Shown piece after piece: positions 53,797 to 62,794 of a stretch of 64,000 nucleotides of DNA. The position numbers and the translations under genes were made by a program. The stretch covers positions 1,979,419 to 2,043,418 of the forward strand of contig NZ_OY781872.1 of the NCBI RefSeq assembly GCF_963677065.1, given 5' to 3'. Source of the DNA: an uncultured Methanoregula sp. (GTDB taxonomy: Archaea; Halobacteriota; Methanomicrobia; Methanomicrobiales; Methanospirillaceae). The number at the start of each line of letters is the position of its first letter. Within the stretch, counting starts at the first letter, position 1. Below the pieces are notes generated by a model. It made no database searches. It saw nothing but the letters and a program-made list of their open reading frames with translations, and had not been told where the DNA came from.

Positions 53797-56700
53797 ATGA
53801 AAGGCCCTTCCCTCTTTTTCCTCATCACTGCAGCCGTGGCAGTAATGCTCCTGGTACCGGGAGCATCTTCGATACCGGTAACTCTGACTGACGGTCATAT
53901 AGCTGCAGCCGGGGAAAATGTAACCGTTTTTCTTATCCTCGACAACGCTCCCGAGGGCCTGAGCGGATATAATGTTAACCTCACCCTGGATGATCCATTA
54001 CTTGCAGAGATAACCGCTATCACGTTCCCCTCATGGGCAACAGATTTGAATGCCACTCAGACTGATCCTGCCGGCCGCAACGTGTTCGTGCGGGCGAGCG
54101 ATGTAAACAATAACGTGCGGGTGGGAGCATCGCAAATTGCCCTTGCGGCTGTCACGGTCCGGGGAAATGCATCCGGAACGGTCCTGATCAACCTTTCAGG
54201 TGCAAATTTTGACAACGAGAATGGCAGTGATATTCCGGTCACCTTAAAAAACTCGGTTATTTCTGTTAATACAACACTCCAAGGACCTCGGACTTTTGAT
54301 GCCGAACTTATAAGTCACTCGATACCTGCAACGATGCCACTGAACCGGACTGCTGCAATATCAATCACTGTAAACAATACCGGACTCAATCCCTGGATGC
54401 GTTCATCCTCTGAACAACAGGGAGTCTATCTTGCTGCTGTAAACGGATCTTCCGGCGATGCTGCGTTGTTCGGGTTTTCCCGGATGGATATTCCGGAAAA
54501 TACTGTTATTCAGAGTAACCAGAAATATTCTTTTTCCCCTGTCCTGCAGAGTCCGAACGTGACCGGAAATTATTCTCCTGCGTTCCAGCTCCGGTCCGAC
54601 AGCTCCGGTCCCTTCGGGCCTGTCATCCAGGTCCCTGTATCGGTTGTGAAAAGTGAACCGGCAATCCGGTTCTCGGCCCCGGCCGATGACAACTACTCCA
54701 ACGAGACGGTCACGTTCGCGGGCTCTGTTCGCAACCCGGCCATAACCGTCCTGAGTATCCGGCAGAACTCCCTCAACCTGACCCCGGTGAACGTTGTTGG
54801 CGGGAATTTTTCAGGAACCGTTGTCCTGAACACAAACGATGTGCTGGTAGCAAGCGCATATGACGAGTACGGGTTTTTTGAAGAAGCCACCCTCCGGTTT
54901 GATGGCGACCGTCTTCCCGGGAGTTACGAGCAGTTGATCGGATTCGACCCGCAGAACCCGGATTCGGATAATTCACTTACGCCCCAAAACGAGGCCGGCA
55001 ACGGTGTCCCGGATGGGTACGAGAAGCTTGACGACAGGCTGCCGGTCTTTGTGAAATACCGGCTCGGGGCCGATCCGTTCATTCCCGACACAGACGGCGA
55101 CGGCTTGAGCGATGAGTTCGAACTCACCCGGCTCGGGCTTGTAACGAATGTAACCTCAGCGGATTCTGACAACGATGGTGTGAGCGATGCAAATGAGGAC
55201 ACGGACAGCGACACGCTTACCAACCTGGCCGAACAGATGCACGGGACGGATCCTCTTCTTGCAGACTCCGATGGCGATTCGCTCATCGATGCCGACGAGA
55301 TCGGCCGGGGAACGAACCCGGTAGCAAAAGACACGGATCACGATGCGCTCGATGATGACAGCGAGATACGGCTTGGTACCAATCCTCTGGTCGCTGACAG
55401 CAATACAAACAGTATCCCAGATGGGAACGAAACCTACATCAGCACCGGCCGGTTCTTCGGCTCATCGGTCGAATTGTCAATAACCGGTATCGGCGATGCT
55501 GCGAAACGGGCATCGGTTGCGAACGTGAACTACACTCAACTGATCCCGGACACGATCCTGGTGAGCAATGTTTCTGCCATCACGTTCGGGAACGATACAA
55601 CGAGTGCGGTGGTCCGGATCCATTATTTCCCGGCAAAGGTCGGCACCGCATCGAACCTGTCGATGTTTATGAAGAACGAGACCTCGGGATCGTTCGATCC
55701 GCTGCCATTCACGCTGGACTCAGCTAATGCGGTTGTTTATTCAACGGTCACTTCGTCCGGCGAGTATGCCGTGATGGACAAGGTGCTGTGGGATGCACGG
55801 TTTGGAGCCGGAGAACCGGTGGCCGCGCCGATGCTGAAATCTATGACTGCACCGGGGTCTGTATCGTATTCCAATATCCAGAGATCCGTATCTTCCGTAC
55901 GCACTTCTTCCACTAACCGAACCGGACTTATTTCAGAGAATAATACATCATCATCTGATTCCAATGAAACATCTTCAAAATTTGTATTTATCCAGGCTAT
56001 ATCAGAGAACAATACTGCCATTAATGATCAGCCAAGCCTCGTCTACGGTACTGATTATGGACCGGGGTTTTCTGCAAATATTCCCTCGTGGGCATTATCT
56101 GAAGATATATCAAACGCGTCGTACTCCGAGATCCCGATTAATATCTCAGTAAGGCAATCATTAGCCTCAACAAGATCTTCAGCGGCATTGTATAGTGCTG
56201 ACAGCGGGGGTGCGTTATATGAAACCGTTGCCAATGGGGATTTCAGTCAGGGAATGGCGGCATGGGCGCCGAGTGGCCCGGATGTGGGTTCCAATTCCGG
56301 AGTTTCCTGGGATGTCCAACCTTTCAATGGGGATTATACCTCATCGCCCCAGTCATTACAACTGTCAATTACCCGCCCGGCTTCAACACCGGTTCAGTTT
56401 GGTTACTACAAGGTTGCCCATGCTAATATCGACACGTCATATGCCAGTCAGCTTACGTTCTGGTTCCGGTGTTCTGAAGTCTATAAACACTACTCAACGA
56501 ATAAATTTAAGCTGGAGGTAGGCCGCATTGACAGAAACACTCAGGAAGAAATCCGGATGTATGAATTCCCGAGCAGTTTCTCCGCAAGTGCTTACCAGAA
56601 TTCCTGGACTCCGGTCACGCTTGATATCAGTAACACTGGCGGCGGGATGCAGACATTCTATTTCAAATCGTATTACACCGCATCCCAGCCGGCGCCGGCA

Positions 56701-58548
56701 GGCACCTATTCTTACGTAACATTCCTTATCGATGACGTAAGTGTCCAGGCAACAGAGCCTCCGGGGACCCCGACCGATGCGAGCATCCGCTTCCATGTCT
56801 ATGATGCTGCAACCGGGAATCCGATCCAATCGGGAACTGTATACGTTAACCGTGCCACCGGGCCGGAATCGAAACCGCTCAAATCAAACGGCTATACAGA
56901 TCCGTTTATTTTCCAGACTTATGGTGCCTATACTTTTGATGTTTATACCTATGGCAATCCACCCCTGGAGAACCAGGTATTCAATGTTGCCAAAGGCCAG
57001 ACCGGTACCATTGAAGTGCCGATTGGTGCGGCGCCGCCCCAGACCGGCTCCCTGAATGTTTATTCCAATCCTACGGGTGCCGGAATTTATCTTGACGGGA
57101 ATTACCTGGGCCTAAGTCCCCTGGCAATCAGTGACATTCCGCTCGGCAGCCATACGCTTAAAGCAACGAAAAGCGGGTACCAGGATCTAACCCAGACCGT
57201 CATCGTGACTTCAGGGTCTTCTGATATCCCGCTCACGCTCGTCCAGGCGAATTCTGATACAGACCAGATGCCGGATATTGTGGAAACCGGAGGGTATCAT
57301 GATCCCTTTGGCAACACGGTTACATCCGACCCGACGCTCGCGGATACCGACGGCGACGGGCTGACGGATGATTTCGAAGCAGGAGGAATGGTCACAGACA
57401 AGAACGGACATACGTTCTGGAAGGTCGTGAGCAATCCCCGGATGGTGGATTCGGATGATGACGGGCTTGGGGATTACATGGAGGTCCAGCTCGGTACCGA
57501 TCCACTTTACCGGGACACCGACAATGACGGGATTCCCGATGGAGCGGACGATTACCCGCTCACGCCAATCTACATTTCCAAACCAATCGAGATCGCGCAG
57601 CAGAATATCCGGGAACAGTATTATTCGAAACTGGGCCTGATCTTCGGCGAGACCGGCATCAAAGACGGCTCGATGAACTGGCTGGTCGGCGATACTGCAG
57701 CATCGTCAGGCGCCTACTTCATCGGCTGGATGGCATCCGGGTATGGTGGTGCCGGGGATGTTCGTGACACGATCGAGACCCTCTACCAGCATGACTCGAT
57801 TGGGACCGGCTTGAACCTTGTTGCGCTGTACCCGGTTTTCGGTGATGGCGAGAAGACTGTCAATACCGTACGGAAGGTTGCCGGCAAGTACCCGGCAAAA
57901 CTTGCCGAACTCGGCAAATACATGGTGAAGAACAAGGTCTTCGACATCATTCCCCAGGAAGCGGTACGCAAGAAGCTGATTGATCTGTACTGGAATGGTG
58001 TCGGTACCGCGCTGATTAAAGGCGATGTTACTTCCACGCACCTCCTGAAAGTTGCTGACCGGGTGGATGACCTTTCTGAAGTTGTTCATGTTACGCCACT
58101 CAGTAGCGGCGACGCTATTCCTATTCAGGAAGGTATGCATACTGCCACAGAAAAATTTGGCAGAATTCATTATGAAGGCAGGCATGTCACCGGCATATAT
58201 GATGTTGGAGAACCGGGTACAACGTTATTCCCTGCAACCACACAGGTAGTCTGGAATATCGGAGGGAATTCAGTTACCTATCCTGGAAAGTCCCTGGCAA
58301 CACAGGCTGAAATTAAAGCTGCGATACCTGACTGGGTTGACCGGGCGATCAAGTCAGAAGGATGGACTGAATGGCCAAAAGGTCCGAATAGTGCGAAATT
58401 AACGTTAACTCAAGCAGAAGTGGATAAATATAGCATACGGGAAATTGAAGTATCACTTAATGCAAAAACCGGAGTTGCATCTGTCTATCCGAAGAGTGGA
58501 CCACAGGTTTACAAGTGGTTCAATGGCAAATGGAATGCAATGCCCTGA
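53797..58548 (+). CDS. Giant secreted multidomain protein with toxin-like C-terminal tip
   Basis: The 1583 residues begin with a signal peptide (to about 25) and a cohesin-like domain (25-165), followed by CARDB/Ig-like domains (to about 370), a first thrombospondin type 3 Ca-binding array (about 400-550, repeats like DTDGDGLSDEFE), a serine-rich spacer, a jelly-roll carbohydrate-binding-like domain (about 805-985), an Ig-like domain, a PEGA domain (about 1082-1150) and a second TSP3 array (to about 1255). Then comes a conserved pre-tip region (1285-1400: GSMNWLVGDTAASSGAY, YPVFGDGEKTVNTV) and an AT-rich tip (about 1425-1583) with EKFGRIHYEGRHVTG. A long display stalk, a pre-toxin region, a variable tip and a small downstream gene fit a polymorphic toxin; the tip family is not recognised. 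Confidence 0.78.
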   Translation: MKGPSLFFLITAAVAVMLLVPGASSIPVTLTDGHIAAAGENVTVFLILDNAPEGLSGYNVNLTLDDPLLAEITAITFPSWATDLNATQTDPAGRNVFVRASDVNNNVRVGASQIALAAVTVRGNASGTVLINLSGANFDNENGSDIPVTLKNSVISVNTTLQGPRTFDAELISHSIPATMPLNRTAAISITVNNTGLNPWMRSSSEQQGVYLAAVNGSSGDAALFGFSRMDIPENTVIQSNQKYSFSPVLQSPNVTGNYSPAFQLRSDSSGPFGPVIQVPVSVVKSEPAIRFSAPADDNYSNETVTFAGSVRNPAITVLSIRQNSLNLTPVNVVGGNFSGTVVLNTNDVLVASAYDEYGFFEEATLRFDGDRLPGSYEQLIGFDPQNPDSDNSLTPQNEAGNGVPDGYEKLDDRLPVFVKYRLGADPFIPDTDGDGLSDEFELTRLGLVTNVTSADSDNDGVSDANEDTDSDTLTNLAEQMHGTDPLLADSDGDSLIDADEIGRGTNPVAKDTDHDALDDDSEIRLGTNPLVADSNTNSIPDGNETYISTGRFFGSSVELSITGIGDAAKRASVANVNYTQLIPDTILVSNVSAITFGNDTTSAVVRIHYFPAKVGTASNLSMFMKNETSGSFDPLPFTLDSANAVVYSTVTSSGEYAVMDKVLWDARFGAGEPVAAPMLKSMTAPGSVSYSNIQRSVSSVRTSSTNRTGLISENNTSSSDSNETSSKFVFIQAISENNTAINDQPSLVYGTDYGPGFSANIPSWALSEDISNASYSEIPINISVRQSLASTRSSAALYSADSGGALYETVANGDFSQGMAAWAPSGPDVGSNSGVSWDVQPFNGDYTSSPQSLQLSITRPASTPVQFGYYKVAHANIDTSYASQLTFWFRCSEVYKHYSTNKFKLEVGRIDRNTQEEIRMYEFPSSFSASAYQNSWTPVTLDISNTGGGMQTFYFKSYYTASQPAPAGTYSYVTFLIDDVSVQATEPPGTPTDASIRFHVYDAATGNPIQSGTVYVNRATGPESKPLKSNGYTDPFIFQTYGAYTFDVYTYGNPPLENQVFNVAKGQTGTIEVPIGAAPPQTGSLNVYSNPTGAGIYLDGNYLGLSPLAISDIPLGSHTLKATKSGYQDLTQTVIVTSGSSDIPLTLVQANSDTDQMPDIVETGGYHDPFGNTVTSDPTLADTDGDGLTDDFEAGGMVTDKNGHTFWKVVSNPRMVDSDDDGLGDYMEVQLGTDPLYRDTDNDGIPDGADDYPLTPIYISKPIEIAQQNIREQYYSKLGLIFGETGIKDGSMNWLVGDTAASSGAYFIGWMASGYGGAGDVRDTIETLYQHDSIGTGLNLVALYPVFGDGEKTVNTVRKVAGKYPAKLAELGKYMVKNKVFDIIPQEAVRKKLIDLYWNGVGTALIKGDVTSTHLLKVADRVDDLSEVVHVTPLSSGDAIPIQEGMHTATEKFGRIHYEGRHVTGIYDVGEPGTTLFPATTQVVWNIGGNSVTYPGKSLATQAEIKAAIPDWVDRAIKSEGWTEWPKGPNSAKLTLTQAEVDKYSIREIEVSLNAKTGVASVYPKSGPQVYKWFNGKWNAMP

Positions 58549-58563
58549 GGATGGTGGAGAACC

Positions 58564-59139
58564 GTGTTAAGAATTGAATGGGATAAGAAAGACTTGAAAG
58601 AGGTCATTAATAATTATCCCGGGAATTATACAATCCTTGATTACTGGATTCCTCTTTGGGTGTATATTGATGACATTGAAATATCCGGTTTAAAAGATAT
58701 TCCCGGGGGAGATGTGACACATATCCGCTCATTTTTTCCAGAAATATTATCAGTAATAAAGATTTTTGACTGGGGTAATCTTGGCAGGATAGAGTTTTCA
58801 TTCAATAGGATGAATCCTCAGGAAAATGATGTTACTGGTGGAGGATTTAAATTCGCACTCACTTATAACAATCTTGAAGATAAACTGACAGTGAGCTATA
58901 CAAATAAAGGTATAACAAGATGGCAAAAAATCGAAATCCCTCTGAAAGATTATACTGAAGGCGCGCTTAAAGCAGTTAATGAAATAATCTCGGATATCGA
59001 GCAAATCGCCCCGGAAAGCAGTTCAGACGGTGAGTTAATATGGTTAAAGGTTAATTACAACACCATCCGGGGATGGTATGAGGAACGATACCATGAACCC
59101 ATTGAAGAAAAATACGTTATTCCTCAACGTTTCTTTTAA
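58564..59139 (+). CDS. Putative immunity protein for the upstream toxin-like tip
   Basis: A 191-residue soluble, acidic protein without signal peptide or membrane span, encoded 15 bases after the giant secreted protein. Its GTG start is preceded by GGTGGAG. Base composition is clearly AT-rich, like the toxin tip and unlike the surrounding genes. Residues such as YWIPLWVYIDDIEI, GGGFKFALTYNN and a WLKVNYNTIRGWYEERY end suggest an alpha/beta fold but match no family I know. Position, size and composition are those of an immunity gene; that function is inferred, not seen. 59140-59287 is AT-rich and empty. Confidence 0.6.
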   Translation: MLRIEWDKKDLKEVINNYPGNYTILDYWIPLWVYIDDIEISGLKDIPGGDVTHIRSFFPEILSVIKIFDWGNLGRIEFSFNRMNPQENDVTGGGFKFALTYNNLEDKLTVSYTNKGITRWQKIEIPLKDYTEGALKAVNEIISDIEQIAPESSSDGELIWLKVNYNTIRGWYEERYHEPIEEKYVIPQRFF

Positions 59140-59287
59140 TTTGAAATATTATTCAGTTTTTCTTCAAATAAGCCAAAAAATACATGCTAATTTGTGAGGG
59201 CAAACATTTCCCTATCCATATATTCCTCCATGAAATTATTCGTGAAGATTTGAATTCTCAATAATATCCTAAGTAACTACAATCCTA

Positions 59288-60080
59288 TTCATTCCCACCC
59301 CGCCCCCCTCACCATCCAGTTCTCCGACACCTCCACCAACTCCCCCACAGCATGGAACTGGACCTTCAGCGACGGCACGACATCCCTGCTCCAGAACCCC
59401 TCGCATACCTACGGAGCCGGGGGCAACTACACGGTCAGCCTGACCGCAACCAATGCCAACGGATCGAACACGACCACACGAACGGATTACATCTCGGTGC
59501 AGTCCGGCCCGGTTGTCCGCATCGCGAGCGGGAAAATCAGCACGACCGGCTGAGAGACCACGCTTGCCCTGACCCTGAGCAGTGCTTCGAAAGGACTGAG
59601 CGGGTACAATCTCAACCTGACGGTCAGCAACCCGGCCTTTGCGGAGATCGCGTGACCTTCCCTGCATGGGCATCGACCCTGAATGCGACCGGCACGCTTC
59701 CCGCGAGCCGGGATCTCATCGTCCGGGCCAGCGATGTGAACGGCGTGGTCGGGACCGGGGCTGTGGATATCCCGCTCGCCACGGTTATCGTCCGGGGGCT
59801 TAGCTCAGGTGAGACTACGCTCGCGATCACCCGGACAAATTTCGATGACGAGGATGGTTCTGATATCCCGCTCGCGGTCGTGAACGGGACGGTGGCGGTG
59901 GGGTGAGACTCACCGGGGACCGGAGAACTAACCGTGGGGTCTTCGGGTTACACGGACGATTCCATTCACATCCCGCTGAACGAGACCGGGTTCCAGCCGG
60001 ACGCTGCGGTCGGGCTGATGGCCGAAATTTTATTTCCCGGTAAAATGACAATCCCGAGCGGAACCGGTTATATATCGTAA
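59288..60080 (+). pseudogene. Decayed PKD/cohesin-like surface protein gene
   Basis: The translation starts in a PKD domain (WNWTFSDGTTSLLQNPSHTY, GGNYTVSLTATN) and passes into a cohesin-like domain close to the N-terminal domain of the giant secreted protein (GLSGYNLNLTVSNPAFAEIA; RASDVNG). It is broken by TGA at 59551-59553, by a frameshift with TGA at 59653-59655 (reading continues one base earlier, at 59652) and by TGA at 59904-59906, after which the frame goes on for about 57 codons. No start codon or signal peptide is present. It is a relic of the same surface-protein family that flanks the toxin. Confidence 0.8.
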
Positions 60081-60096
60081 AACGGGTAGTGCCACA

Positions 60097-60519
60097 TCAC
60101 TCTGTCTTGCCTTGTGCCCGGACAAATTCCTTTGCGGCTTTCCGGAACGCGTCCAGCGTTACCCGGTTTTCCTGGAGGATTCGGTAGACCCGTCGGGTAT
60201 CAAGACCGGTGTACTCGTGCACAAGGATATTCCGGAACCCGGCAAGCGTTGCCATCCCGCCCGCCAGTTCTTCCGGTATGATGTTGTGTTTTCCCAGGAC
60301 ATGGAATGTTTCGCGGTACGTGTCCGGCCGGCGCGGGGTCTTCATCACGGCCATGCCGGTTGCGATGTCGATGGAAGACTGAATTGCAAGGAGCATTGCG
60401 TGGCAGACCATGTACTGGATGTCTTTTTCTGCTGCGAACTTCTCAAACGGGATCTCCTGGTAGCGCTGCCATGCTTCGAGAGCTTCGTCAAGGGACTGAA
60501 CCTGTGCGAGAATCCGCAT
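60097..60519 (-). CDS. hepT: HepT-like HEPN toxin (DUF86)
   Basis: A 140-residue all-helical HEPN protein. The toxin motif R-x4-H-x-Y is present as RNILVHEY near residue 95, which in characterised HepT proteins is both the RNase active site and the tyrosine AMPylated by MntA. It lies two bases downstream of the nucleotidyltransferase gene on the same strand, the usual antitoxin-then-toxin order. It may act as a stable addiction or phage-defence module in this accessory region. Confidence 0.88.
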   Translation of the reverse strand: MRILAQVQSLDEALEAWQRYQEIPFEKFAAEKDIQYMVCHAMLLAIQSSIDIATGMAVMKTPRRPDTYRETFHVLGKHNIIPEELAGGMATLAGFRNILVHEYTGLDTRRVYRILQENRVTLDAFRKAAKEFVRAQGKTE

Positions 60520-60521
60520 GG

Positions 60522-60938
60522 TCAGGCCCTCGCGAGGTAGTCCCGGTCGAACAGGTCGTACATGTACTTGAGGTCCTGGTATTCTACCAGAAGGTCGGTT
60601 TCATATCCGATCCGGTCCTCCTCACTGCGGACATAAACAGGAACTCCGGTGCTTATCACTTCGTACCGGAACCAGGCCGGTTCATCGTTCATGACCCTGA
60701 CATCGCATTCGTACCGGAATCCGATGGCAGTCTCGATTGCCGTGGCTGCCCGGGATGCAAAGACCGGTGCACCGGCGCTGTCAATATCCGGGCCGGTCAA
60801 AAGGGCGATGTCGATATCCCGGAAATCGGTGCGGGAAAGAAACGATCCATAGAGATATGCCGCCCGGAGCGATGGCAGATTTGCGACAGCATCGCGTATC
60901 TGCCGCAGGATCATCTCTTTATCCTCCTTCCCGCTCAT
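60522..60938 (-). CDS. mntA: MntA-like minimal nucleotidyltransferase antitoxin
   Basis: A 138-residue minimal nucleotidyltransferase with the catalytic signature YGSFLSRTDFRDIDIALL (GS-x10-D-x-D) and a third acidic residue in YECDVRVM. In known systems MntA neutralises HepT by adding AMP to its conserved tyrosine. The ATG at 60938 gives the usual length; the frame is open upstream to 61145 but codes nothing family-like. The 455-base gap upstream (60939-61393) contains no other gene I can support; its right end holds the promoter of the AAA ATPase. Confidence 0.87.
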   Translation of the reverse strand: MSGKEDKEMILRQIRDAVANLPSLRAAYLYGSFLSRTDFRDIDIALLTGPDIDSAGAPVFASRAATAIETAIGFRYECDVRVMNDEPAWFRYEVISTGVPVYVRSEEDRIGYETDLLVEYQDLKYMYDLFDRDYLARA

Positions 60939-61348
60939 AGTGAGATATGGGCAGTGGGAGATTAAAAAGATGATTTCCTGCCGGGACCGGGGCTGTGGAC
61001 TCCGGTCCGGCCCGACCCCGGCGGTCCGGAATAGCCGGTTCCTGGCCAGCCTGCGCCTCAGTTTTTCCATCCGATCTTCCCCGTACCGTGATCCCTGAAA
61101 TCTGCGACAACGGCCCCCTCTATTACACCCGTAACGGGACTGCACCCCGTTTTATCCCGGGATCGCCCCGCCGGCTGCGAATAATCACGTTTTTTCACAG
61201 GGTAGTTTTTTGGAGGAAATTACCGATAAATAAAAATGAGTTTTATAGAAGATCTTCAATCCGGCATCTGCCAAAACGGTTTCCTGCGGCGTTCATGGTA
61301 TGGGCTGCAGTCCTGTTTTTATGGTATATTGAATACTCGTGATAGACA

Positions 61349-61358
61349 ATTTTATCTA
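61349..61358 (+). promoter_or_regulatory. TATA element of the AAA_14/DUF4143 gene
   Basis: ATTTTATCTA centred near 61353 predicts transcription from about 61378, downstream of an in-frame ATG at 61373, which favours the ATG at 61394 as translation start. Confidence 0.4.
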
Positions 61359-61393
61359 TTTTCATCTACTATATGTATTCAGATGTACAGACT

Positions 61394-62674
61394 ATGACCG
61401 TTCGCGACATCCTCCTTGTCCAGCAGCGTGACCTGCAGCGCACCCTGGCCGAGACCTATATCGAACGCGAGACGCCGATCGCCGGGTCGGGGACTTCCCT
61501 TGTCAAGGTGATCACAGGTCCCCGCCGGGCGGGCAAATCCTTCTTTGCCGTTCACAACCTGGGCGGCAGCCGGAGTTTCGGGTATGTCAACTTCGATGAC
61601 GAACGGCTCACGGGCCTTGAGGATTACGATGAGATCCTGGCAGCGGTCGATTCAGTGTACGATAAACCCCGGGTCCTGCTGCTCGACGAGATCCAGAATC
61701 TCGAAAAATGGGAACTCTTCGTGAACCGGCTTGCCCGGCAGGGATACGAACTCGTGATCACCGGCAGCAACTCCCACCTGCTCAGCACGGAGCTTGCCAC
61801 GCACCTGACCGGCCGCTACTTCCAGACACCCATCCTGCCGTTCTCGTTTGCCGAGTACCTCCGGCTGTCTTCCCATGAACTCACGACCGAAGAGAAAATA
61901 TCAGCCCTTTTTTCCTATGCGCAGGGTGGCGGATACCCGGAACCGCTTGTAAAAAAATTCTCCTCCCGCGATTATCTCAGAACACTCTTTGACTCCATAG
62001 TGTACAAGGATATCGTCCGGCGTTTTCACATCCGTTCGGTGCAGGGGATAGAGGATCTCTCGCTCTATCTCATCTCCAATATTGCATCCGAGTACTCCTA
62101 CGGCTCGCTTGCCCGCGTGACCCGGAACAAGAGTCCGATGACCGTGCAGAAATATCTCGGGTACCTTGAAGAAGCGTTCCTCCTTTTTTCCATTCCGCGT
62201 TTCTCGTTCAAGGTCCGGGAGCAGGTTGCCTCCAATAAAAAAATCTACTGCACGGATACCGGGTTTGTTGCGGCAAAAGCATTCCGCGTATCGGAAAACC
62301 GTGGGCGGCTGTACGAGAACCTCGTTGCCATCGCCCTCTGGAATCTGCAGCTCAATGGACGGGCATCGGTCTATTACTGGAAGAATCCCCAGGCAGAGGA
62401 AGTGGATTTTGTCGTGCACCAGCAGGGCAGCATCACTGCGCTCATCCAGGTCTGTGCCGATGTGCAGGACGAGAAGACCCTGTCCCGGGAGGTCCGTGCT
62501 CTCCTCAAAGCCTCGCGGGAACTGGGGTGCCAGAACCTTCTCATCCTCTCGGAACGTGAGGAGAAGGCCCAGGTAACTGAATGGTTTGGTATGACCGGCA
62601 CGATCCGGTACGTCCCGCTCTGGAAGTGGCTGGAGAGGCCGGATATCGGGGATGCCGGTGCAGGTAACCGGTAG
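61394..62674 (+). CDS. AAA_14 ATPase with DUF4143 domain
   Basis: A 426-residue P-loop ATPase of the ATPase/DUF4143 family that is very common in archaeal accessory regions. Walker A is TGPRRAGKS, Walker B LLLDEIQN and sensor 1 ITGSNSHLL; a helical middle and a C-terminal DUF4143 domain follow, with the nuclease-like YYWKNPQAEEVDFVV segment. Roles in DNA handling or toxin-antitoxin type functions have been suggested for the family, without firm proof. It is transcribed away from the mntA-hepT pair and stands alone. Confidence 0.87.
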   Translation: MTVRDILLVQQRDLQRTLAETYIERETPIAGSGTSLVKVITGPRRAGKSFFAVHNLGGSRSFGYVNFDDERLTGLEDYDEILAAVDSVYDKPRVLLLDEIQNLEKWELFVNRLARQGYELVITGSNSHLLSTELATHLTGRYFQTPILPFSFAEYLRLSSHELTTEEKISALFSYAQGGGYPEPLVKKFSSRDYLRTLFDSIVYKDIVRRFHIRSVQGIEDLSLYLISNIASEYSYGSLARVTRNKSPMTVQKYLGYLEEAFLLFSIPRFSFKVREQVASNKKIYCTDTGFVAAKAFRVSENRGRLYENLVAIALWNLQLNGRASVYYWKNPQAEEVDFVVHQQGSITALIQVCADVQDEKTLSREVRALLKASRELGCQNLLILSEREEKAQVTEWFGMTGTIRYVPLWKWLERPDIGDAGAGNR

Positions 62675-62725
62675 TTCCGGCATTTTTATTTCACAATCAT
62701 CTCCACGCACACAAGGCTGACCGGC

Positions 62726-62767
62726 AATCCCTTATCGATTGTGAACGGGACGCTTGTTGTGGGGTGA
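62726..62767 (+). pseudogene. Third short remnant of the cohesin-like domain
   Basis: This 42-base stretch reads NPLSIVNGTLVVG and then TGA, matching codon for codon the end of the decayed cohesin-like domain at 59865-59906 (IPLAVVNGTVAVG, TGA). Sequence on both sides is unrelated. It lies in the 120-base gap between the AAA ATPase and the histidine kinase. Confidence 0.6.
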
Positions 62768-62794
62768 GAAGATTTCCCGGGTGCCCGGCCCCCG

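Noticed and set aside
59551..59906. TGA codons in the PKD/cohesin-like frame read as selenocysteine
   Set aside because: There is also a frameshift, no SECIS-like structure was seen and the domain type has no selenoprotein members; a pseudogene is simpler.
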